Position numbers and translations under genes: made by a program. This document shows positions 24,229 through 32,142 of a stretch of DNA of 64,000 nucleotides, piece by piece (position 1 is the first letter of the stretch; each line of letters starts with the position of its first letter). This DNA is from CBDCYS01 sp965226245. Its GTDB lineage: Bacteria > Acidobacteriota > Terriglobia > Bryobacterales > UBA6623. The notes under the pieces are model-generated. The model did no database searches. It worked only from the letters and a program-made list of their open reading frames with translations, and was not told the DNA's origin. The stretch lies in the NCBI GenBank assembly GCA_965226245.1, contig CBDDCL010000015.1:62001-126000 (forward strand), in the 5' to 3' direction.

Positions 24229-25875
24229 CTATCTCCCCCATGACTTCTCCCGTGCCGCTAGAAACTCATCGCCGGGATTCCAGGTAGGCAACTCGGGCTG
24301 ATTCGCCACCTCCAGACCGAGCTCGAAACCAAAGCGCGCGATCTGTTCCAGTCCGGAGAAATCCCACGCCGGGTCAAATTCGTCCGACGGCTGATGATAG
24401 TCGTTGGCCACGTACTCCTCCCGTGCCTGAGCGCCCCAGTCCTCGGGGCGGCCTTCATACCGCGTACCGGGCTTGATGGAGAACGCCGGTACCCCGGCCT
24501 TGGCCAGACTGAAGTGATCGGAGCGATAGTAGTATCCCTGCTCGGGATGCGCCTCGGGACGGATCTCAAGCTGAAATTTCCGGGCCACACGCTCAACCGT
24601 CTCGCGCAGGGTTGTGCGTTCGTAGCCGGGGAGCGAGATGTCGCTGCTCAACCCCAGCGGCATGAGCCCGTCGTAGTTGAGATTGAGCGCCGTCTTGCCG
24701 GCCGGAATAAGAGGATGTTCGGCGTAGTATTGCGACCCGCGGAGACCACCCTCTTCAGCTCCGACGGCAGCGAACACGATCGAGCGGGCCGGGGGCCGCC
24801 GCAATTCCGCGAACGCCCGGGCTAGTTCGAGAAGAATCCCGCAGCCCGTGGCGTTATCGATGGCGCCGTTGTAGATACTGTCGCCTTCTACAGCAATTCC
24901 TTCGCCGAGATGATCCCAGTGCGCGGAGTAAAGAACCGCCTCGTCCTTCTTATGCGGATCACTTCCTTCCACAATGCCGACGACATTGCGCGTGTTCAGC
25001 GGCGTGACTCGGCTGTTGATGCGGCCGCGCAGACGCAGCTGAAGGGGGATCGGGTGAAAGTCTCGTGAGTCGGCTTCCTTGAGAAGTTCATCGAGCGATT
25101 TACCGGTTTGTGCCAGGATCCGCTCGCCCGTCGGTGAAGTGACCCAGCCCGCAACGCCGAGCGCGGGCTCGCCATCCCCAAGTTTCACATAGGGGTTCGT
25201 GCCGCCCCAGGAGTTGCGAACAACCGTCCAGGGATAGCCGGCCGTCGGCGCCGTGTGGACGATGATGGCCCCGACAGCGCCCTGCCGCAGCGCCTCTTCG
25301 TACTTGAAAACCCAGCGGCCATAGTAGGTCAGCGCCTTGCCCCCGAAAAAGGCCCGGTCTTCGGATCGTGGCTCGTTGGTGAACAACACCACGATCTTCC
25401 CCGCCACGTCAACTCCCTTGTAGTCGTCCCAGTCAAATTCCGGGGCGACGATGCCGTGGCCGACATAGATCGCTTCGGCGTCGATCGCCTGATCAGCCTG
25501 CTGCCGATGGTTAACGGCGACGTAGTCGTGGAGCCAGTCCATCCCCAGTTTCTTGCCCCCGCCATCCCAAGAAAGATCCGTTTCGGGCAGTGATCGAACC
25601 CCGACCAAGGGGACCTTCTGGAAGTAGCTGCCGTCATCGCCGCCGGGTTTTAAGCCGGCCAGCGCAAACTGTGTGGCGATGTATTCGGTGGCCAGCGTTT
25701 CGCCCGGCGTGGCCGGACCCCGGCCGCCAAGGGCATCGCTTGCCAGGAACTTGACATGCGCGGAAATACGGTCGCCGCTGAGGGAGCTTTCGCCGGGCGA
25801 AGACGCGGGTTCCCCTTCACACGAGAGAGCGCAAACCGCCAAGACGATCGTCAGGGCGCGGGATCTGAGTTTCAT
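24229..25875 (-). CDS. M28-family peptidase, lipoprotein with PA domain
   Basis: Start at 25875 (MKLRSRALTI, 548 residues); the longer frame runs into a dispersed repeat. A lipobox ending at Cys19 (AVCALSC) predicts a lipoprotein. Residues about 130-260 look like a protease-associated insert domain. The M28 di-zinc site is complete: His319 (SAHWDHLG), Asp340 (GAIDNATGC), Glu373/Glu374 (GAEEGGLRG), Asp402 (NLNYDG) and the late His in NDYHQPSDEF. It should be an aminopeptidase or related exopeptidase facing the periplasm or cell surface. The PIG-L gene upstream is on the same strand, but a repeat separates them. Confidence 0.92.
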   Translation of the reverse strand: MKLRSRALTIVLAVCALSCEGEPASSPGESSLSGDRISAHVKFLASDALGGRGPATPGETLATEYIATQFALAGLKPGGDDGSYFQKVPLVGVRSLPETDLSWDGGGKKLGMDWLHDYVAVNHRQQADQAIDAEAIYVGHGIVAPEFDWDDYKGVDVAGKIVVLFTNEPRSEDRAFFGGKALTYYGRWVFKYEEALRQGAVGAIIVHTAPTAGYPWTVVRNSWGGTNPYVKLGDGEPALGVAGWVTSPTGERILAQTGKSLDELLKEADSRDFHPIPLQLRLRGRINSRVTPLNTRNVVGIVEGSDPHKKDEAVLYSAHWDHLGEGIAVEGDSIYNGAIDNATGCGILLELARAFAELRRPPARSIVFAAVGAEEGGLRGSQYYAEHPLIPAGKTALNLNYDGLMPLGLSSDISLPGYERTTLRETVERVARKFQLEIRPEAHPEQGYYYRSDHFSLAKAGVPAFSIKPGTRYEGRPEDWGAQAREEYVANDYHQPSDEFDPAWDFSGLEQIARFGFELGLEVANQPELPTWNPGDEFLAAREKSWGR

Positions 25876-25917
25876 GGGATGGAATTTGATGCTATCACTG
25901 ACGACTGCGTGCGCCGC

Positions 25918-25985
25918 CCCGACGTGGCGCACGCATTCGTGCGTGCCGTGTCGCCATTCCTGGCGACATCGCCTCGGCGCCCAGC
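25918..25985. repeat. dispersed palindromic repeat C, copy 2
   Basis: GCGCACGCATTCGTGCGTGC and GTCGCCATTCCTGGCGAC are two palindromes matching 11684-11745 in reverse orientation. The copy sits between the M28 and PIG-L genes. Confidence 0.65.
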
Positions 25986-26037
25986 GTTGAGCACGGCGAG
26001 CAAGTGATTTGAAACCGTTCATCCTCGGAAAACGACC

Positions 26038-26814
26038 TTAGTCCTTCGTGCCCAGCAGCTCCGTCAGTTTGTCGTATTGCGGGTAGGGGTGGCCGAGATG
26101 CTGCCGAAAGCCTTCCGCGAATTCGACGCCCGCCTGCTTGCCTTGCTCTCCGTTCCAGCGGCGCATTTCCTCGAGATACTCGTCCATGCCGTGCTGCGCT
26201 TGCAGCCACTCGCGCTGGCTGCGGTGGCAGGCCAGCAGATCGGCCTTGAGTCCGATAACGTCTGAGATGTCGATGTAGATCGAAGAGGCAACCGCCTGCC
26301 CAAAAATGTCCGTGCCCGCGGCGGGGCTCGCATAGTAAAGATGAGGAATCGAAGAGGTCGCCGCGTGGGCCGGCCTCCTGCCCGTATCGAAGTTGGGGGC
26401 TGACGCTGCAAAGCAGGCATTCCGCACGACCAGGCTGGTCATCTCATGGTCGAGATGATAGTCCTGAGGCGCGTGCGTGATGACGATATCCGGCGCGACT
26501 TGCCGCACCATCTCGACCGCGGCCTGAACATGTTCGGGGTCATATCGCACCAGAAGGTCACGGCCGTCGAGGCAGTGATAGTGCCCGCGGATTTTCGCCG
26601 CCGCCTCAGCCGCTTCCCGGCGGCGCATGCCGGCAATCTCGGAGGCGCCGTGCTCCATGCTGCCACAGTCGCCCGGAGTCATCGTTGCGATGTGGATTTC
26701 GAATCCAAGCTCTTGGAGCCGAATCAACGTCCCGGCGCAGAAGAACTCGGCATCGTCAGGATGCGCCAAGATCGACAAAACACAAGGGGGTTGCCTTAAA
26801 TTTCCTTCCGTCAT
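26038..26814 (-). CDS. PIG-L/LmbE-family deacetylase
   Basis: The 258-residue protein has the zinc site AHPDDAE at residues 17-23 and the second motif HLDH near 120-123, with the expected spacing. These enzymes remove N-acetyl groups from GlcNAc-containing molecules or amino-sugar conjugates, usually in the cytoplasm. The C-terminus (GVEFAEGFRQHLGHPYP) fits the larger LmbE group. No obvious sugar-conjugate pathway gene is adjacent, so the substrate is open. Length is normal. Confidence 0.9.
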   Translation of the reverse strand: MTEGNLRQPPCVLSILAHPDDAEFFCAGTLIRLQELGFEIHIATMTPGDCGSMEHGASEIAGMRRREAAEAAAKIRGHYHCLDGRDLLVRYDPEHVQAAVEMVRQVAPDIVITHAPQDYHLDHEMTSLVVRNACFAASAPNFDTGRRPAHAATSSIPHLYYASPAAGTDIFGQAVASSIYIDISDVIGLKADLLACHRSQREWLQAQHGMDEYLEEMRRWNGEQGKQAGVEFAEGFRQHLGHPYPQYDKLTELLGTKD

Positions 26815-26876
26815 GGATCAATCAAGCAGAGTGCTCAGCTATTGCCGATTGTGGCAGAACATTTCAGATGGCCGGA

Positions 26877-26903
26877 CAGAGGCGCGGACGGAAGTCCGCG
26901 CTT
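26877..26903. repeat. short palindromic repeat D, copy 1
   Basis: GAGGCGCGGACGGAAGTCCG then CGCTT; the arms GCGCGGAC and GTCCGCGC form a perfect hairpin. The same 27 bases occur at 49422-49448. Confidence 0.7.
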
Positions 26904-26914
26904 CATCCGGGTCG

Positions 26915-27316
26915 TTAGGCCTCTTCAGGTTCTGTTGATTCCTCTTCCAGAAAGCGATTCGGGCTCAAAAAGAACGAAATGGCGAGCACTCCGTTGGGCG
27001 AGTGCGCCGAGTGGCGGCTGCCCGCGGGACGCCAAACGTAATTGCCTGTGGTGACCTCTCCTTCGTCATCGGCGAGGCTGCCTTCGAGAACGTAGGTTTG
27101 CTCGATGTCGGTGTGTTCATGAAGCGGCAACCGTGCTCCGGGTTCGCAGCGAAACAGGGCCGTGATCAGTCCGGCGTCCTTGTCCTCCATCAGGACCTTC
27201 ATCTCGATGCCGGGATACTTCGTCGCCTCCCAAGGTAATTCAGCGACATCCACGTAGCGCGACGCCAGCGGGCCCAGCTTGTCGTGTCCGCTGGCGTTGG
27301 GTGTGATGGCGGCCAT
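26915..27316 (-). CDS. small cupin-domain protein
   Basis: The 133-residue protein has GGGGAGG before ATG. The cupin motif 1 is visible as PLHEHTDIEQTYVLEGSLAD (His, His and Glu metal ligands). Motif 2 is PAGSRHSAHSPNG, which supplies another His. It fits ChrR-like or acetylacetone-cleaving-type single cupins that bind Fe, Mn or Zn as small oxygenases or sensors. KdgD lies immediately upstream on the same strand with a 77-bp gap, so a role in sugar-acid catabolism is possible but unproven. Confidence 0.85.
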   Translation of the reverse strand: MAAITPNASGHDKLGPLASRYVDVAELPWEATKYPGIEMKVLMEDKDAGLITALFRCEPGARLPLHEHTDIEQTYVLEGSLADDEGEVTTGNYVWRPAGSRHSAHSPNGVLAISFFLSPNRFLEEESTEPEEA

Positions 27317-27393
27317 GTATCCTCCCCAGTGTGTGCACCAACGTTCGCGCCAACAACGATAGCAAACGGGGCCCTCTTCCGCGCCGTATCGGC

Positions 27394-28299
27394 CTACAGC
27401 ACCGGCTTGTAGCGTTCCATCAGCGCCTCGATCTCTTTTCTTTCGTCCGGACGCACATTGGGAAGAGGCGGGCGCACCGGGCCGGCCGGCTTGCCCAGGA
27501 TCTCCATGGCGGCCTTCATCACCGAAACTTCGTACCCTTTGCGCCGGGAACGCAGCCCGTAGAGCGGCAGCACGTAATTCGTCATCAGCCGCTTCAAGCT
27601 CGACATGTCCAGCATCGAGGCGCGCTCGTGCAGTTGCAGCGACAAGCGCGGGGCGATGCCGGCAATGCTCGACGTGTAGGTGCGAATGCCGAGAGCGTAA
27701 TAGCCGGGTACCATGTCGTCTCCGGCCCCGCCGATCCAGTGCAGGCGGTCGCCAACACGCTCCATGATCATCTGATAACGGCGAATGTCGGCCTGCCCTT
27801 CCTTCCAGGCGATGAGTGAGGGAATCGCTTCCGCCAGGCGATGGACTTCAGTCGGGCTGAACGCCGCCCAGTCGCGGTTATAGACCAGCATCCCCAGTTT
27901 GGTGCTCTCGCCGACCGCCCGGTAGTAGTGCAACAGGCCCTCAAAATGCGCGTTGGGGTAGTAAGGAGGGAAGCAAAGAATGCCGTCCGCACCCGCCGCC
28001 TCCGACTGCTTCGCCAGTTCGACCGCAAGCTGATGCCCGAAACCGGTTCCGGCGATCACCAGCATTTTTCCGTTGACCTCCTGGACCGTCGCCTCCACGA
28101 CTTGGCGGTGTTCCTCCGGTGTCAGTGAGTACATCTCGCCCGTGCCGCCGGCGGCCACCATCGCACACAGCGGAAACTTCGCCATCTCGGCGACGTTCGT
28201 TCGCAAACCGTCGATGTCGAGCGAGAGGTCCGCTTTGAACGGAGTCACGGGAAAAGCGATGACGCCGGAAAGTTTGCCGCGAAGTTCACTGGGTTCCAT
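27394..28299 (-). CDS. kdgD: probable 5-dehydro-4-deoxyglucarate dehydratase (DHDPS superfamily)
   Basis: KdgD dehydrates and decarboxylates 5-keto-4-deoxyglucarate to 2-oxoglutarate semialdehyde in D-glucarate/galactarate breakdown. The 301-residue protein has the class I aldolase-like Schiff-base Lys166 (LIAWKEGQAD) and Tyr140 (VYNRDWAAFSP). It also has KdgD-typical stretches GVIAFPVTPF, AAGGTGEMYSLTPEE and WIGGAGDDMVPGYYALG. No glucarate dehydratase or semialdehyde dehydrogenase gene is nearby, so the pathway assignment rests on this protein alone. Its start lies close to an IS110 insertion. Confidence 0.82.
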   Translation of the reverse strand: MEPSELRGKLSGVIAFPVTPFKADLSLDIDGLRTNVAEMAKFPLCAMVAAGGTGEMYSLTPEEHRQVVEATVQEVNGKMLVIAGTGFGHQLAVELAKQSEAAGADGILCFPPYYPNAHFEGLLHYYRAVGESTKLGMLVYNRDWAAFSPTEVHRLAEAIPSLIAWKEGQADIRRYQMIMERVGDRLHWIGGAGDDMVPGYYALGIRTYTSSIAGIAPRLSLQLHERASMLDMSSLKRLMTNYVLPLYGLRSRRKGYEVSVMKAAMEILGKPAGPVRPPLPNVRPDERKEIEALMERYKPVL

Positions 28300-28446
28300 G
28301 ATTTTGGTTTGGGTGCGAGGGAACAGAGATGGGATGAGAAGGCTGGTCGCTGAGAGCCGAAAGCGCTAAGCTTTCGGCAGCAACGCACTCTTCGAGAAAG
28401 AACGTGCTGCGGAACTTTGATTTCCAAACAAAGGAGGCGACCAGCC

Positions 28447-29676
28447 ATGAAACAGAATAGCAAATCGCAGCAGACCAAATCGCAGCAGAGCAAATCACAG
28501 CAGGCAGCCAGCAAGCAGCAGCCGGCCAAAAGGCAGGCAGCCAGCAAACCGCAAACGCCATTCGAGCAGCAGTTGGAGAGCGAGCGAAAGCGCATGCAGC
28601 AGGCCGGCAAAATCGGCGGCGTGGCCGGAGTCGACATCGGAGACAAACGCAGTTATGTGCGGCTGGTCGGCCGCGACGGCGAGCTGCTCCAAGAAGTCAA
28701 GGTTCCCACTCGCCCCGCCGCCATCGAGAAATATTTCCGCTCCTGGCCGCGGCTGCGAGTGGTGCTCGAGAGCGGCGGGCAGACGAACTGGATACGCCGC
28801 CTGATCGCCGGGTTGGGTCACGAAGTGCTGGTGGCTGACGCCCGGCAGTTGCGGCTGATCAGCCAGTCCTATGCCAAAAACGACCGCAACGACGCCTACT
28901 GGCTGGCCGAGCTGGGCCGCACCAACCCGGAATTGCTGGCGCCGCTGGAGCCGCGCGGCCAACAAGTCGAGCAGCATCGCAGCTGGTTGACAGGGCGCCA
29001 GACGCTGGTCGAAAGCCGCACTAAACTCCTCAACAGCGTGCGAGGGATCGCCAAGTCGCACGGCATCCGCTTCGGGCCATGCGGCATGACGAAGTGGGCC
29101 GCCGCGGTGGAGCAGCAATGTCCGGCCGTACTGCAAACGATTCTGGAGCCGATGGCGCGGATCATTGTGGCGCTGACGCGAGAGATCAACGAGCTGGACC
29201 GGCGCCTCGAAAAACTGGGGAAAGAGCAGTATCCGGTCACGCAGTTGCTGCGCAGCGTCGATGGAGTGGGCCCGCTGACGAGCCTGGCCTGCGTGCTGGA
29301 GTTGAACAACGACGTGGGACGGGTGAAGCGATCGCGGCAGATGGGAGCGGTGGTGGGCTGCCGGCCCAAGCAGCGGGACTCGGGAGAGTCGTCGCCGGAG
29401 TTGGGCATCACCAAGGCGGGCAACGGACAGTTGCGGTGGCTGCTGGTGCAGTCATCACAAAGGATATTAGGACCTTTTGGTCGGGAGTCAGAGCTGCGGT
29501 GCTGGGGCTTGCAGTTGGCGGCGCGGGGCAAGAAGCGGTCCAAGCGGCGAGCGGTGGTGGCGGTGGCGCGCAAGCTGGCGGTCGTGCTGCATGCGATGTG
29601 GGCGAAAAACGAAGCTTGGCAACCTTTCCGCAACGCTGAGCCGGCAGCCGCGGCAAGCGCCGCCGCGGGGCAGTAG
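28447..29676 (+). CDS. IS110-family transposase
   Basis: Start at 28447 is set by AAAGGAGG nine bases upstream; 409 residues. The DEDD RuvC-like domain is visible: GVDIGDKRSYV (Asp), VLESGG (Glu) and KNDRNDAYWLAEL (the Asp pair). The C-terminal transposase_20 region has LLRSVDGVGPLTS and GCRPKQRDSGESSPELGITK with the catalytic Ser region. Oddly, residues 2-45 are a Lys/Ser/Gln repeat (KSQQTKSQQSKSQQ) absent from most IS110 proteins. The frame is intact, so it could be active. IS110 elements lack clear inverted repeats, so I cannot place the ends. Confidence 0.9.
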   Translation: MKQNSKSQQTKSQQSKSQQAASKQQPAKRQAASKPQTPFEQQLESERKRMQQAGKIGGVAGVDIGDKRSYVRLVGRDGELLQEVKVPTRPAAIEKYFRSWPRLRVVLESGGQTNWIRRLIAGLGHEVLVADARQLRLISQSYAKNDRNDAYWLAELGRTNPELLAPLEPRGQQVEQHRSWLTGRQTLVESRTKLLNSVRGIAKSHGIRFGPCGMTKWAAAVEQQCPAVLQTILEPMARIIVALTREINELDRRLEKLGKEQYPVTQLLRSVDGVGPLTSLACVLELNNDVGRVKRSRQMGAVVGCRPKQRDSGESSPELGITKAGNGQLRWLLVQSSQRILGPFGRESELRCWGLQLAARGKKRSKRRAVVAVARKLAVVLHAMWAKNEAWQPFRNAEPAAAASAAAGQ

Positions 29677-29776
29677 GATTTGTTGATCGGGCACGCTGGC
29701 CCTGTCGGGCATCGCGCGGCCAAAAGATTTCTGTTGAAAGAAGGAAAGGGCTAAATTCAAGGAAGGAAGGGAAAGA

Positions 29777-30058
29777 TTGAGTGGCTATGGAGAGGAGGCG
29801 CACATCTTCGTGGCGGCGCTGGCGCTGCTGCTCCAGCACGCGGTCCAGCGGAAACTGAAACAAGCGGGCATGGACTTGTCCGCCGAGGGGGCGCTGGGGG
29901 CGCTGACGACGGTGCAGCTGCTGGATCTGGAGTTGCCCGACGGCGGCGCCAAGCGGCTGGTGACGCGGGGGACGCGGCGTGCCCAACAAGTGCTGCAGGC
30001 ACTGGGGATCCGCGACTGCACGCCGCCGGGCGGCCCCGACCGAAAACCCCGCATGTAG
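29777..30058 (+). pseudogene. C-terminal remnant of an IS1634-like transposase
   Basis: Reads EEAHIFVAALALLLQHAVQR, then GLDLS-like AGMDLSAEGALGALTTVQLL, then RAQQVLQALGI. This is the tail pattern of IS1634/IS4-group DDE transposases. There is no start or catalytic domain. An IS1634-like middle fragment is found separately at 31864-31962 on the other strand. Confidence 0.6.
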
Positions 30059-30087
30059 TGGCACACCCGGAACCCCGCTCCCGTATT

Positions 30088-31141
30088 TTCAATCACTTAC
30101 AGATGTTTTTGGCAAACATGGGTTAGCACTACTCCGCCGCGCTTTCAATTTGGCCCACAAGGCGACACCCCAAGGGTCAAGCGGGTTCCGGTGTTCCCGA
30201 AGCTGAAGGAAGCCCCGCTCCGAAAAGGTTTCTTTGAACACGACGCCTTCCGTTTGCTCCGGGGTGAGTTGCCTGAGTGCCATGGTCCGGTCATTACTTT
30301 CGCGTACTACACGGGTTGCGGAAAGAATGAAATCCTGCTGCTTCGATGGGACCAACTTTACTTGATCGCAAGGGTGGTGCGGCTGAATCCGGGGGAAACC
30401 AAGAACGAGGAAGGCCGTGTGATCCCTCTGGCAGGCGAACCCTACCAGATGCTCGTCTTTCAGAAGCAGATCCGCGACGAGTGTTGGCCCGAGTGTCCGG
30501 GGGTTTTCTTCCGGTACGGGAAACGGATCAAGGATTTCCGGGGCGCTTGGGAAGAAGCTAGTGTAGTGTCTAACAAATAAATGGACAGATGTATCGACGG
30601 CCACGATGGAATCGATTCAGGAAAAACTCTTCCCCTCGAACAGATTCAGACTGGTCGCACTCAGCCTCGACGCAAAAGAAGAACGAAGGACTGTCCACTT
30701 AATTCGAGGACACTACACTAGCAAACGCGCTGGCCCTTGGAACGAGGAGACGGATAAGCCGAAGTACCTATTTCACGATCTGCGCCGCACGGGCGCTCGC
30801 AATTTGGTGCGGGCTGGGGTGCCCGAACGCGTCGCCATGATGATTGGCGGATGGAAGACACGATCGGTCTTTGATCGATACAATATCGTTAGTACCTTTA
30901 GGAATGAAATTGTTGCTGTAACTGGCAGAAATTTTTCCGCTCCGCTCTAGGTGCTTTGTTTTCAAGCGGGTACAGCGCATTTTCAAAAATCGGACTTACG
31001 AATCCTTTTTGGTTGCGGCTCGTCCGCGTCAGGGAGAAGGACTTGCACGATGCTGCCGCCAAGCTCGATCGCCATCTTGCCGAAGTTGAAAAGGCATGCC
31101 ACAAGGCAACTTTCCAAATCTGGCGACATCGAGTTTGGTAA
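30088..31141 (+). pseudogene. tyrosine recombinase (phage-type integrase), multiply broken
   Basis: Pieces in order: LLRRAFNLAHKATP (frame 0, to about 30165); FPKLKEAPLRKGFFEHDAFR through ITFAYYTGCGKNEILLLRWD and NPGETKNEEGRVIPLAGEPY (frame 2); a 158-bp miniature insertion; WNEETDKPKYLFHDLRRTGA, then GGWKTRSVFDRYNIVS; another interruption of about 130 bp; then EKDLHDAAAKLDRHLAEVEK. HDLRRTGARNLVRAG and the Tyr in FDRYNIVS are the catalytic landmarks. The first active-site Arg is degraded (TGCGKNE for the usual TGxRRGE). It ends 20 bp before tRNA-Leu, the usual place for an island integrase. Confidence 0.85.
30561..30718. mobile_element. 158-bp miniature element (IS630/Tc1-mariner-like MITE)
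   Basis: Ends are GTGTAGTGTC...GACACTACAC, extended by ATGGACAG-type / TGGACAG matches further in. Target TA is duplicated (30559-30560 and 30719-30720) within an original CTAG, the known IS630 target. Removing 160 bp restores the integrase frame exactly (GAWEEAS joined to KRAGPWNEE). Confidence 0.85.
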
Positions 31142-31159
31142 GTTGTTGAATTAAAAGGA

Positions 31160-31248
31160 GCTGGAGTGGCGGAACTGGCAGACGCACGGGACTCAAAATC
31201 CCGCGGACTTTACGGTCCATGAGGGTTCGACCCCCTCCTCCAGCACCA
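31160..31248 (+). tRNA. tRNA-Leu (anticodon CAA)
   Basis: Class II tRNA. The acceptor stem is GCTGGAG/CTCCAGC. The anticodon stem CGGGA/TCCCG has loop CTCAAAA, giving anticodon CAA (codon TTG). A long variable arm follows (CGGACTTTACGGTCCAT), then T arm GAGGGTTCGACCCCCTC, discriminator A and an encoded CCA. Confidence 0.95.
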
Positions 31249-31575
31249 ATCTTTTCAATAACTTACAGCCTCTCACGCTGCTCCACTTTCCTTCAGGGAA
31301 GATCGTTTTGGGACACTTTGGGCCTGCCCCCTGGGGTGAGACAAATAGTTTAGACACTGTTGACCGTTCGCTGGTTTTTGATGGCCAGCAACGGTTGTTT
31401 GCTGCATAATGATTTCCGGTTGGTGAAGCGGAGGCGGGCTCTGCTGGAGAGCAACCCGCCAAGGAATAGCCAGCTGGAAACTCATCGAGACGATGGGGCG
31501 GGGCGTAGAGTTGCACAGCTTTGCGTCCCGCATCCCCCCAGCCACCCCTATCGGATCGAAAGATTTCCCCATGCC
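31249..31575. other. region after tRNA-Leu without recognisable gene
   Basis: No coding signature. Phrases such as GTGAGACAAATAGTTTAGAC look like insertion-sequence termini but no partner end was found. Confidence 0.35.
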
Positions 31576-31803
31576 TCAGAAAACTCCTCCCGCCACTGCC
31601 GCCGCAACTGCTGGCGGGGCAAGCAGCTTCTGCTCAAACTCCGCCGGCGGACAATAGCCCAAAGCCGAATGTAAGCGCTTCTCGTTGTACACATTCTCGA
31701 GAAAGCACCCAATCGAAGCGGGCGCCTCGGCCAGATCGCGGTACTCCGAGCGGTAGACCTCTTCGTACTTCAGCGTCTTCATGAAAGACTCCGCTTTGGC
31801 ATT
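31576..31803 (-). pseudogene. C-terminal remnant of an IS3-family transposase (OrfB)
   Basis: Reads NAKAESFMKTLKYEEVYRSE, then FLENVYNEKRLHSALGYCPP, then AEFEQKLL. This is the IS3 rve-domain end with the catalytic Glu in NAKAESFMKTLK. Everything before NAKAES is unrelated, so it is a truncated fragment. Confidence 0.8.
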
Positions 31804-31863
31804 GGACGAAGCAGTCAACTGCACGGCATGGGGACTTTGCCGATACCCACTTCGAGGTAACCC

Positions 31864-31962
31864 ATCACACCATGCCGCGGTCGCCGACCCACACCACGCG
31901 CTGCAGCCCAAAGCGGCTCCGCAGGTCTGCCACCACTTCCAGCAAGGTCGCCTGGTCCGGGC
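31864..31962 (-). pseudogene. internal fragment of an IS1634-like transposase
   Basis: Minus strand reads RPDQATLLEVVADLRSRFGL, then QRVVWVGDRGMV, then a stop. The last block is the DDE stretch with the catalytic Asp in VGDRGM. Confidence 0.65.
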
Positions 31963-31979
31963 GGTTGCCGGCGGCAGCA

Positions 31980-32049
31980 CGAAATTGGCCGACGCAATCG
32001 CAAGCTGGACCCCTCCAGCAATCCAGATATAGGGAATTAACGCGTTCAT
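31980..32049 (-). pseudogene. truncated start of a membrane-protein gene
   Basis: GGGAGGACACG precedes ATG at 32049, giving MNALIPYIWIAGGVQLAIAS then ANFVLP, one transmembrane helix. It then runs into the IS1634-like fragment. The original gene is not identified. Confidence 0.45.
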
Positions 32050-32142
32050 CGTGTCCTCCCTTTTCTGGCGGCTGCGTCCCGCCTTATTTCGGTTTCTTCG
32101 TTTCTTTCGCTCAGTTCCGGGCTCCATGATCCGCCAATCGCG

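Noticed and set aside
24001..24301. Possible plus-strand gene after tRNA-Thr
   Set aside because: No start context, family signature or coding-like composition; it runs into the 3' end of the M28 gene.
30893..31022. Second miniature element in the integrase
   Set aside because: About 130 bases clearly interrupt YNIVS...EKDLHD, but I could not find convincing inverted ends or a target duplication, so it is only noted as an interruption.
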